Part shown: positions 44,301 through 51,921 of the stretch, piece by piece
Layout: the number at the start of each line of letters is the position of its first letter
Position numbering within the stretch: position 1 is the first letter of the stretch
NCBI RefSeq assembly: GCF_024296925.1
Contig: NZ_CP101125.1
Location: 2,110,501 to 2,174,500 of the forward strand
Reading direction: 5' to 3'
DNA: 64,000 bases
From: Pseudomonas nunensis
Lineage (GTDB): Bacteria; Pseudomonadota; Gammaproteobacteria; Pseudomonadales; Pseudomonadaceae
The notes under the pieces: model-generated
Databases searched by the model: none
Seen by the model: the letters and a program-made list of their open reading frames with translations, nothing else
Told to the model about the DNA's origin: nothing
Position numbers and translations under genes: made by a program

Positions 44301-45671
44301 ATGTCCACTTCACCACGACAACTCAAATTCGGCGCCATTCTCACTGGCGTCGGTACTGCCCAGAACGAATGGCTGCACCCGGAAATACCCGGTGATGCGA
44401 GCATCGATATCGACTGGTATCGCCAGCAGGCGCAACAAGCCGAGGCGGCGAAATTTGACTTGATCTTCATCGTCGACAGCCCGTACATCACGCCGGATTC
44501 GGCGCCGCATTATCTGAATCGCCTGGAACCGCTGACATTGTTATCCGCTGTCGCGGGGGCGACGTCGAAGATCGGGCTGGTTGCCACACTGACGACTTCC
44601 TATACCGAACCGTTCAACGTGGCTCGGCAATTTGCCTCGCTGGACCTGATCAGCGGCGGTCGGGCCGGCTGGAATGTGGTGACCACCGGGCTCGAAGGCG
44701 CCGCGGGGAATTTCGGGCGCGAACAGCACATCGACCATACCGAGCGCTATCGCCGGGCCGGTGAACATCTGCAAGTGGTGCAAGGGTTGTGGGATTCCTA
44801 CGAAGACGATGCGTTTGTGCGCGACAAGCAGAGCGGGGTGTTTCTCGACCCGCAACGTCAGCACCGTCTCGATCATCAGGGCGAGTTCTTTTCCGTGACC
44901 GGTCCATTGAACATCGCCCGTTCGCCCCAGGGCCAACCGGTGATTTTCCAGGCCGGGATTTCCGAGTCCGGGCGCAACCTGGCGGCGAACTTTGCCGAAG
45001 GGATCTTCGCCGGCGTGGACAATTTCGAGGACGCCCGCGCTTACTATCAGGACATCAAAAAGCGCACCGCTGCGGCCGGTCGCAACCCCGATCATGTGAC
45101 GATTCTGCCGGGCATCGCGCCGATCATTGCCGACACCGACGAGCAGGCCCAAGCGATCGATCGCGAGCGCCACGGTGAACTGGATCTGTACAAGGCGCTG
45201 GTGCAACTGGGGCGGCCGTTCAACTATCACGACTTCTCCCAATACCCGCTCGACGAAGCATTTCCGGAGTTGGGTGAGCTGGGCAGCAACGGTTATCGCG
45301 GGCATGCCGAACACATCAAACAGGTGGCTCGTGAGCAGGGGCTGACCCTGCGTCAGGCGGCCTTGCGCTTTGCCGCTCCGTTTTCGAATTTTGTCGGGTC
45401 GCCAAAAACCGTGGCCGACGAGATCGAGCGCTGGTTTGTCGAAGGGGCGGTCGACGGGTTCAACATTCGCGTCGGTGCGCCAGGGGAGTTTGCCCGATTC
45501 ACCAACGAAGTCCTGCCGTTGCTACGTGAGCGCGGGCTGTTCCGCAGCGAGTACAGCCACAGCACGTTGCGTGGGCATCTGGGCTTGCCGGTGCCGGTCA
45601 ATCGCCACAGTGCGGCGCGCGCTGTGCAAGCGCCTGCCGCCAGTCAACCTTTACACGCGGTGGGCGCGTAA
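44301..45671 (+). CDS. LLM-class flavin-dependent monooxygenase (NtaA/SnaA/DszA family)
   Basis: FMNH2-dependent monooxygenase of 456 residues of the bacterial luciferase-like NtaA/SnaA/DszA group, which oxidises organosulfur compounds or aminopolycarboxylates. Seen: LKFGAILTGVGTAQNEWLHP start, RLEPLTLLSAVAGATSKIGL, FASLDLISGGRAGWNVVTTG (about 120-140), GREQHIDHTERYRRAGEHLQ and the late VGSPKTVADEIERWFVEGAV. ATG 44301 has GGGGGAATATCC before it; the 37-codon upstream extension is unlikely. No reductase partner gene is adjacent. Neighbours (GntR regulator, SsuABC/TauABC-type importer) suggest uptake and oxidation of a sulfonate-like or related substrate. Confidence 0.88.
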   Translation: MSTSPRQLKFGAILTGVGTAQNEWLHPEIPGDASIDIDWYRQQAQQAEAAKFDLIFIVDSPYITPDSAPHYLNRLEPLTLLSAVAGATSKIGLVATLTTSYTEPFNVARQFASLDLISGGRAGWNVVTTGLEGAAGNFGREQHIDHTERYRRAGEHLQVVQGLWDSYEDDAFVRDKQSGVFLDPQRQHRLDHQGEFFSVTGPLNIARSPQGQPVIFQAGISESGRNLAANFAEGIFAGVDNFEDARAYYQDIKKRTAAAGRNPDHVTILPGIAPIIADTDEQAQAIDRERHGELDLYKALVQLGRPFNYHDFSQYPLDEAFPELGELGSNGYRGHAEHIKQVAREQGLTLRQAALRFAAPFSNFVGSPKTVADEIERWFVEGAVDGFNIRVGAPGEFARFTNEVLPLLRERGLFRSEYSHSTLRGHLGLPVPVNRHSAARAVQAPAASQPLHAVGA

Positions 45672-45693
45672 CGGCGTTGCCGCAACCGGCGAT

Positions 45694-46437
45694 CTATCGG
45701 CCACTGGCGGATTTGAACACCCCGCTGAGCACGAAGGCGTAGCGTTCCGGGCGGATATAGAAAGTGGTGCGGTCGCAGCAGCGGCCATCCGCAAACCAAG
45801 AGGTGCGTTCCATCACCAACAGCGCGGCGCCGCGTTTGACGTGCAGCGCGCCGGCCAGGCTTTTGTCCGCTTCTTGCGCACGGATCGCCAGGTCGGCGCG
45901 GGTGACCGCCAGGCCGGTGATCGACTCCAGAATCGAGTAGATCGGTTGATGTTCAACCTCCGTCCAGACCACGCTGGCCAGTTCAGCCGGTAGATGGCTG
46001 CGGCCCAGGGCGATAGGTTCTTCATCAACGAAATGCAGGCGCTCCAGCAGCAGGCAATCGCTCGCTGCTTCAAACAAACCGCGCAAGGCTTCCGGGACGG
46101 GCTGCAGCGTATGGCTGATCACCTGCATGCTCGGTTTGAGTCCCTGCAACAGCAAGGCTTCATGAAAACTGCGCAACGCATCCAGGCCATGGCGAACCTG
46201 TTTCGCCGCCACGAACGTGCCTTTGCCTTGCTTGCGCTCCACCACGCCGTCGTCGCTGAGCTTGCCCACCGCAAGGCGCACCGTGACGCGGCTCACTCCA
46301 AAGCGTTCGCCCAGTTCGGCTTCCGACGGCAGTTTGCCGGACGGTTCAAAGTCGCCGCGCTGAATCTCTTCCAGCAATCGATGGGCGATCTGTTCGTAAA
46401 GCGAGGTGCTGCTGTCGCGAAGAATGGACGTGGACAC
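45694..46437 (-). CDS. GntR-family regulator with UTRA effector domain
   Basis: Regulator of 247 residues of the HutC subfamily. The N-terminal winged helix (SLYEQIAHRLLEEIQRGDFE, LPSEAELGERFGVSRVTVRL, KQGKGTFVAAKQ; about 12-78) is followed by a UTRA ligand domain (LFEAASDCLLLERLHFVDEE, IALGRSHLPAELA, VKRGAALLVMERTSWFADGR). It is convergent with the monooxygenase gene and divergent from the ABC importer, so it may control the importer operon. Palindromes next to the importer start are candidate sites. Effector unknown. Confidence 0.9.
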   Translation of the reverse strand: MSTSILRDSSTSLYEQIAHRLLEEIQRGDFEPSGKLPSEAELGERFGVSRVTVRLAVGKLSDDGVVERKQGKGTFVAAKQVRHGLDALRSFHEALLLQGLKPSMQVISHTLQPVPEALRGLFEAASDCLLLERLHFVDEEPIALGRSHLPAELASVVWTEVEHQPIYSILESITGLAVTRADLAIRAQEADKSLAGALHVKRGAALLVMERTSWFADGRCCDRTTFYIRPERYAFVLSGVFKSASGR

Positions 46438-46506
46438 GGTCGGCTTCCATGTTCCCTGGAGTGGGGCGGTGCGCCTTATGTTGATCAGTCAAGCCAGACT
46501 CGAACC

Positions 46507-46597
46507 TGTGGCGAGGGAGCTTGCTCCCGTTGGACTGCGCAGCAGTCCCTTTTGAGGGCCGCTTCGCAGCCCAGCGGGAGCAAGCTCCCTCGCCACA
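46507..46597. repeat. REPIN (GTGGCGAGGGAGCTTGCTCCC family)
   Basis: Inverted pair with arms TGTGGCGAGGGAGCTTGCTC and its complement ending CGCCACA, centre GGACTGCGCAGCAGTCC and GGGCCGCTTCGCAGCCC. The nearest relative in the window is the copy inside NRPS2 (12426-12517). It lies in the gap between the divergent GntR and importer genes. Confidence 0.93.
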
Positions 46598-46660
46598 GAT
46601 GACTCGTTTCTAGCTCCATCTCTTACTGACTGGCATAAGGCAGTGCGCCTTCACTTCTAA

Positions 46661-46705
46661 GGTTATAAAAATAGGTTATTGGGACAACTTGTATTAATAC
46701 GTATT
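46661..46705. promoter_or_regulatory. Candidate operator/promoter cluster of ABC importer operon
   Basis: Two direct GGTTAT copies 13 bases apart (46661, 46674) are followed by overlapping perfect palindromes GTATTAATAC (46691-46700) and AATACGTATT (46696-46705). The palindromes would suit a dimeric GntR/UTRA regulator, whose gene diverges here. They end at a possible ATG (46706), which favours the later start at 46748. Confidence 0.5.
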
Positions 46706-46747
46706 ATGTCAGGCATTCCCATTGTAAACGACCTGACGACACTTGCC

Positions 46748-47587
46748 ATGCCCGAATCCCTGCCTTACGCACCGCCGCAAGCCGACGCCCTCACGGTCAA
46801 TGACATCAGCTTCAGCTACCCCAACGGGCATCGGGTGTTCAGCGCTTTCAGCCTGAACGCGAAACCCGGTGAGTTCGTCGCGATCCTCGGGCCGTCCGGC
46901 TGCGGGAAAACCACGTTGCTGAATCTGTTGTCGGGTTTTCAACAACCGCAAAGCGGCCAGATCAGCATCAACCAGACTGCGGTGCGGCCTGAGCGCTCGG
47001 AGTTGGGCTATGTGTTCCAGGCGCCGCAGTTGTTTCCCTGGTTGAGCGCGCTGGAAAACGTGCGTTTCGGCCTGCGGATGACGGCGCAACTCAGCGAGGA
47101 TCAACAGCGAGCGCAGGCCTTGCAGTACTTGCGCCTGGTCGGTCTGGAGAGCGCGGCGCAGCGCTTGCCCCATCAGCTTTCCGGTGGCATGCAGCAGCGC
47201 GTCTCCCTGGCCAGAACCCTGGCATTGGAGCCCAGCGTGTTGCTGATGGACGAGCCTTTTGCCGCGCTGGATGCCATCAGCCGCAACAGCATGAATGAAG
47301 AGACCCTACGGATCTGGGCCGAACTGGGCCAGACGGTGCTGTTCATCACCCACGACATCGACGAAGCGGTGTTCCTCGCGGATCGGGTCATCGTGCTCAA
47401 CATCGCCCCGGGCGGCATCCATAGCGAACTGGATATTCATCTGCCGCGCCCGCGTTCGAACCTGAAAACCCGTCGCCTGCCGGCCTTTCTCGATTACCGC
47501 AATGAGCTGATGGAACGTATTTCCCACGTCATGGAAACGTCCGAAGCCATCGCCAACCCCACCCGTCAACCCGAGTTAACCGCATGA
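46748..47587 (+). CDS. ABC importer ATPase (SsuB/TauB-type)
   Basis: ATP-binding subunit of 279 residues. Walker A is ILGPSGCGKTTLLN (about 50-58), Q-loop in YVFQAPQLFPW, signature LSGGMQQRVSLART, Walker B VLLMDEPFAALDA, and H-loop LFITHDIDEAV. It belongs to the nitrate/sulfonate/taurine importer family. I chose ATG 46748 because the earlier ATG (46706) overlaps the palindromes, but neither has a strong ribosome site. The stop overlaps the start of the substrate-binding gene (ATGA), showing coupling. Confidence 0.9.
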   Translation: MPESLPYAPPQADALTVNDISFSYPNGHRVFSAFSLNAKPGEFVAILGPSGCGKTTLLNLLSGFQQPQSGQISINQTAVRPERSELGYVFQAPQLFPWLSALENVRFGLRMTAQLSEDQQRAQALQYLRLVGLESAAQRLPHQLSGGMQQRVSLARTLALEPSVLLMDEPFAALDAISRNSMNEETLRIWAELGQTVLFITHDIDEAVFLADRVIVLNIAPGGIHSELDIHLPRPRSNLKTRRLPAFLDYRNELMERISHVMETSEAIANPTRQPELTA

Positions 47588-48585
47588 TCAAACGTTCGCT
47601 GCTTGCTCTTTCCTTGTCTGTTGCCGCATTGGCAAGCAGCACATTTGCCGTGGCCACCGAAGAGAAGCCCTTGCGTGTGGGTTACGTCTTCGCCATGGCC
47701 AACGCCCCGGCGCTGATCGCCGACAAACAGGGTTACTACCGTGAGGAAGGCTTGAATGTCGATCTCAAGGCCTTGGGCGATGGCCCGGTTATCCAGCAGG
47801 CACTGGCCGCCAATGAGCTGGACGTGGCCTATGTCGGCACGCCGCCGGTGTATCAATGGTTCTCCCGAGGATTGCAAAGCCGGATTCTGGCCAAGGTCAA
47901 TTACGGTCAGGCGGCGGTGATTGTCGATGCAAAAAGTCCGATCAACAGCCTGGAGCAACTCAAGGGCAAAAAACTCGCCGGGGTCAAGAAGGGCAGTGGC
48001 ATGGACGTGCTGTTGCGCGGCTATGTGCTGAAGGAAAAGGCCGGACTCAACCCTGACAAGGACCTGGACATCATCGACATGCCACCCGGCAACATGAACG
48101 CAGCGCTGGAGCGCGGCATTGTCGATGCGGCGTTTTCCTGGGAACCCTTTGTCAGTCAGTCATTGCTGCGCGGGTCGAGCCGGATTCTGCTCGACGTCAA
48201 TCAGGCGCTGCCGAATTACCCGTGGTACGTGGTGATCGCGTTACCCAAAACCTTGCAGGAGCGACCGGAAGACGTGGTCAAGCTGCTGCGTGCGCACCGC
48301 AAGGCCATCGCATTCCTCAACGAGCATCCCGATGAGTCAAATCGAATCATCGCCGAGGCGTTCAAGCTTGAAGCGGTACAAGGTCCCGACGGCAAGACCA
48401 TTGCCCCGGAAACCATCGTCGCCCAGGCGCGGACCCGATTGGGCTGGTCGGCTGATTTGCAGGCTGCGGACATCCAGTTCATTCAGCGCCTGATGAATTA
48501 CTCCCATGACCTGGGCTTTATCGACACCACGCTCAAGACCGAGCAGATCGTGGATACCTCCTACCTGGAAAAAGCCTCGCGCTGA
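47584..48585 (+). CDS. Periplasmic substrate-binding protein (SsuA/TauA-type)
   Basis: Binding protein of 333 residues with a Sec signal peptide (KRSLLALSLSVAALASSTFA, cleavage near ATEEKP). The mature start LRVGYVFAMANAPALIADKQ and the GDGPVIQQALAANELDVAYV and KKLAGVKKGSGMDVLL segments are typical of the NMT1/SsuA fold binding sulfonates, nitrate-like ions or small aliphatic compounds. It overlaps the ATPase gene by 4 bases and is 13 bases before the permease. Specific ligand unknown. Confidence 0.9.
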   Translation: MIKRSLLALSLSVAALASSTFAVATEEKPLRVGYVFAMANAPALIADKQGYYREEGLNVDLKALGDGPVIQQALAANELDVAYVGTPPVYQWFSRGLQSRILAKVNYGQAAVIVDAKSPINSLEQLKGKKLAGVKKGSGMDVLLRGYVLKEKAGLNPDKDLDIIDMPPGNMNAALERGIVDAAFSWEPFVSQSLLRGSSRILLDVNQALPNYPWYVVIALPKTLQERPEDVVKLLRAHRKAIAFLNEHPDESNRIIAEAFKLEAVQGPDGKTIAPETIVAQARTRLGWSADLQAADIQFIQRLMNYSHDLGFIDTTLKTEQIVDTSYLEKASR

Positions 48586-48598
48586 GTCTGAGCCTGAC

Positions 48599-49348
48599 AT
48601 GTCCTTGCCAAAACCGAATTGGGGATGGGCTTCGCTGCCATTCTTGCTATTGATCTGGATCGCCCTGGCGAGTCGTTTTCCCACTTACATCCTCCCGCAG
48701 CCCTGGGATGTCGCGCGCGAGGCAGTGCGCTGGCTCAGCGACAGTTCGCTGTGGCAGCACCTGCGGGCGAGTGTGCTTGAAGAGATCGGCGGCTTCTGCG
48801 CTGCGGTGGTTGTCGCGATTCTGTTGGGTACGGCCGGCGGCTTGTCTTCGCGCTTTCGCGATTTCATCTCGCCGCTCAACAGCCTGTTCATGGCGATCCC
48901 GCCGATCGCCTGGGCGCCGTTGATCATGATCATTTTCGGCCTGGGTTATGTGTCCATCGTGCTGGTGATTTTCATCGCTGCGGTATTCCCCATGGCGGTG
49001 ACCATCCAGGAAGGCGTGCAGAGCATTCGCGGCGGCGAAGTCCGCGCGGCGCGCACCTTGGGCGCCAATCCCTGGCAACTGCTGGCCCACGTTTATCTGC
49101 CGGCTTCATTGCCCTTCGTGACGGCGGCTTTGCGCATCGGTTTCAGCCAGGGTTGGCGCGCTTTGGTCGCCGCAGAAATGATCGGCGCGTCCCAGGGCAT
49201 CGGCTGGATGGTCTCCACCGGCGGGCAGATCGGCAACAGCAGCCAGGTGCTGCTGGGCATTGTGCTGATCGGCCTGATTGCCTGGCTGATGGAGAGTTTT
49301 GTGTTCCGGCGCATCGAGCGCCACTACCAAAAATGGCGCGTCCAGTAG
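48599..49348 (+). CDS. ABC importer permease (SsuC/TauC-type)
   Basis: Inner-membrane permease of 249 residues with about six hydrophobic segments. The coupling-loop EAA motif is seen in GEVRAARTLGANPWQLLAHV followed by YLPASLPFVTAALRIGFSQG. It begins LPKPNWGWASLPFLLLIWIA, as in SsuC/TauC. The ATG at 48599 lies 13 bases after the binding-protein stop. The stop codon touches the left end of the long palindrome at 49345. Confidence 0.9.
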   Translation: MSLPKPNWGWASLPFLLLIWIALASRFPTYILPQPWDVAREAVRWLSDSSLWQHLRASVLEEIGGFCAAVVVAILLGTAGGLSSRFRDFISPLNSLFMAIPPIAWAPLIMIIFGLGYVSIVLVIFIAAVFPMAVTIQEGVQSIRGGEVRAARTLGANPWQLLAHVYLPASLPFVTAALRIGFSQGWRALVAAEMIGASQGIGWMVSTGGQIGNSSQVLLGIVLIGLIAWLMESFVFRRIERHYQKWRVQ

Positions 49349-49491
49349 CAGCTGTCGAGCAACGCGAGGCAGCGTTCGGCGGCGAAGCCGTCGCAAAATC
49401 AGCCTATGCGGTGTGTCAGGCAGACCGCGTATGCAGGGTTTACGACGGCTTCGCCGCCGGACGCTGCCTCGCGGTGCTCGACAGCTGCTAC
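49345..49491. repeat. 147-base near-palindromic element of a different repeat family
   Basis: Arms GTAGCAGCTGTCGAGC and GCTCGACAGCTGCTAC are exact inverted copies; further inside, GCGAGGCAGCGTTCGGCGGC pairs with GCCGCCGGACGCTGCCTCGC, and GAAGCCGTCG with CGACGGCTTC. The AAATCAGCC-to-GGTTT centre has another small GCGGT/ACCGC pair. Unlike the GTGGGAG and GTGGCGAG families. It lies between the permease and the PHP gene and begins inside the permease stop. Confidence 0.88.
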
Positions 49492-49534
49492 GGGGCGTGT
49501 TTTGAAGCCTTTCATCCACTGCACGAGGTGTCAT

Positions 49535-51907
49535 GTGAGTAACGTTTTCGATCCCCGCGAAGCCGGGCATTACATTGCCCCCCAAGGCCTCTACGAACGC
49601 AACAAGAAACGCCCGTTCCTCGGTAGCATCGACTGTGACCGTGACACGCTGGTTGCCGGGCAATGGGATGAAATTACCCTGGTCTACGAGGTCGGTGGAA
49701 GTGGTCTGGCGGACGGCGCCTGGTTGAAACTGGCGTTCAAGTTCTACTCCGACTGGGCCCTGTTCCAGACCTCGAATCCGGCCGGACCCAATTACGTCAG
49801 CGCCGAGTATCAGGCCGGTGAGTTGGTGCCCGGCCAGAGCCAGGCCACCGTGCAGCACCTGAAAGTACGTTTCGACCAGAAGGGCCACGAACGGCCGTTC
49901 CAGAAAGCGATCATCATCGACATCATCGACGGCTATCTTAATCCGGGCGACAAAATCACCATTCGCCTGGGAGACCGCCGTCAGGGCGGAGCGGGGACGC
50001 GGGTGCAGAGTTTCGTCGAGAAAGACTTTCGATTCCGGCTGTTTATCGACCCGTTGGGCAGCTCGAAATTTGCCGAAGTGCCGGGCGATCCGTTGTTGAA
50101 CATCGTGCCGGGGCCGGCGCAGAGCGTGCAGCTGATTGTGCCGCGCCTGGTCAGTGCCGGCGAGGCGTTCGACGTGTTGCTGCGGGTGGACGATGCCTGG
50201 GGCAACACCTGCCGCAACCTGCCGCTCAACGGTGTCTTGACCCTGGTTGATCCTGAAGGCGGCGAGCGCCAACAACCGTTTACCCTGGCCAATGAAGGCT
50301 GGGCGACGGCGCGGCTAGAGGGTTTTGATCTCGGGGCCGTGGGCGAGTGGCGCTTGTCCGCCGAGGTAGAAACGCCTGGCGTGCGTGGCGCTCAGGCTTT
50401 CGTCACCGTCGACCCGGCCGGGACGGCATTGCGTCCGCTCTACGCCGATCTGCATGTGCACTCCGATGACACCGTGGGCACGAATGACACGCTGTACAAC
50501 CTCAGTTACGGTCGCGATGTCGCCGGCCTCGATGTGCTCGGCTACACCGCCAACGATTTCAATATCACCGAGCAGCGCTGGGATCAGGCGGTGAAGCTGA
50601 TCCATGAACTCAACGAGCCGGGCCGCTTCGTCTGTTACCCCGGCACCGAATGGTGCGGCAACTCCTGCGCGGGCGGCGACCGCAACGTGGTGTTCCTGCA
50701 TGATCGCAAGCCTGAGTTTCCGTTCGACAACCAAGGGCGGCTGGTGCGCTCGTTTGAGTGGAACGAGTTCACCGCCGGCACCATCAAGCCAGGCGCCTGG
50801 CCGGTGGACGAGTTATACGCCGCCTACGCGAAAGACCCGGAAGGACACCTGATGATGCCCCATGTCGGCGGGCGCCGGTGCAACCTCGACTGGCACCACC
50901 CGGAGCTGGAACGCTTGATCGAAGTGGGTTCTGCCTGGGGCCAGTTCCATTGGGTCTACGCCGAAGCCCTGCAGCGTGGCTATCGGGTGGGCGCGGCTGC
51001 AAACAGCGATGAACACCAGGGTCGTTGCGGCGGCGGGGTGCCGGCCACGGCGGTGTTCGGTTCTCGTGGCGGGTTGACCGGTGTGGTCGCTGAAGGCTTC
51101 GACCGCGCGAGTGTCGGCAAGGCCTTGCGTGCCCGGCGCACGTTTGCCACTACCGGCGAACGTTCGTTTGCCAGCCTGCGTCAGGGCCGGCATTTCATGG
51201 GCGAGGTGTTCACGGCGGATTCGAATGCCACGCTGGATTATCGATTGCTGGGCGAGGCGGGCTGGGAGCAGGTCGATCTGTTCGATGGCGAGACGCTGAT
51301 CTGGTCGCGCAACCTGCACCAGGAACTGGGCTTTTCCAATCAACGCATTCGCCTGCGCTTGGGCGGTGCGCGGATCAAGGATCGTTATCGCGGCGCCTAT
51401 TGGACCGGCGAGGTTCGCATAACCGGGGCGGTGATCAATGGCTTTCGCGCCCTGGGCCTCGATCATCCCGAGCAAACCGTGTGGCGCAAGGACGCCACGA
51501 CCCTGGCCTTTCGCACTGACACCAACGGCGACACCGACAGCATCGAAATCGACCTGTCGCAACTGGCCGGTGCGACGTTGCAGGTCCGCAGCCGCATTGA
51601 CAACTACATCAAGGTCGGCGACCCGTCTGAACCGCAGCCCTACGTGCATGCGCCGACGGTGCTGATGGAACTGTCTGGCGAAGAACTGCTGACGCAATCC
51701 CAAGTAATCGAAGAGTTGCCGGGGGCAGAACTGAAAGTTTCCCTGGAACGAACTACCGCCGCGCCGTTGCCTCGCGAGTTGCAAGGGCAGATCGACCTGG
51801 CGCACCTCAATCTGCAACCGGGTGGTGAGCATCCGTTGTTCATCTGTGCGCGTCAGCGGGATCAGTCACGGGTCTGGACGTCGGCGTTGTTCCTGACGCT
51901 GTCCTGA
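49535..51907 (+). CDS. DUF3604/PHP-like metal-dependent protein
   Basis: Large protein of 790 residues. The N-terminal about 300 residues are beta-rich (IDCDRDTLVAGQWDEITLVY, IVPGPAQSVQLIVPRLVSAG), then a PHP-like metal site begins at LYADLHVHSDDTVGTNDTL (about 305), with FVCYPGTEWCGNSCAGGDRN, HLMMPHVGGRRCNLDWHHPE and GAAANSDEHQGRCGGG carrying the further metal ligands. A C-terminal beta region follows. GTG 49535 is chosen: GAGGTG precedes it and the longer frame would start inside the palindrome at 49345. No signal peptide is seen. The reaction is unknown; downstream of the importer it may hydrolyse the imported compound. Confidence 0.8.
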   Translation: MSNVFDPREAGHYIAPQGLYERNKKRPFLGSIDCDRDTLVAGQWDEITLVYEVGGSGLADGAWLKLAFKFYSDWALFQTSNPAGPNYVSAEYQAGELVPGQSQATVQHLKVRFDQKGHERPFQKAIIIDIIDGYLNPGDKITIRLGDRRQGGAGTRVQSFVEKDFRFRLFIDPLGSSKFAEVPGDPLLNIVPGPAQSVQLIVPRLVSAGEAFDVLLRVDDAWGNTCRNLPLNGVLTLVDPEGGERQQPFTLANEGWATARLEGFDLGAVGEWRLSAEVETPGVRGAQAFVTVDPAGTALRPLYADLHVHSDDTVGTNDTLYNLSYGRDVAGLDVLGYTANDFNITEQRWDQAVKLIHELNEPGRFVCYPGTEWCGNSCAGGDRNVVFLHDRKPEFPFDNQGRLVRSFEWNEFTAGTIKPGAWPVDELYAAYAKDPEGHLMMPHVGGRRCNLDWHHPELERLIEVGSAWGQFHWVYAEALQRGYRVGAAANSDEHQGRCGGGVPATAVFGSRGGLTGVVAEGFDRASVGKALRARRTFATTGERSFASLRQGRHFMGEVFTADSNATLDYRLLGEAGWEQVDLFDGETLIWSRNLHQELGFSNQRIRLRLGGARIKDRYRGAYWTGEVRITGAVINGFRALGLDHPEQTVWRKDATTLAFRTDTNGDTDSIEIDLSQLAGATLQVRSRIDNYIKVGDPSEPQPYVHAPTVLMELSGEELLTQSQVIEELPGAELKVSLERTTAAPLPRELQGQIDLAHLNLQPGGEHPLFICARQRDQSRVWTSALFLTLS

Positions 51908-51921
51908 CAGCGGAGCCCTGA

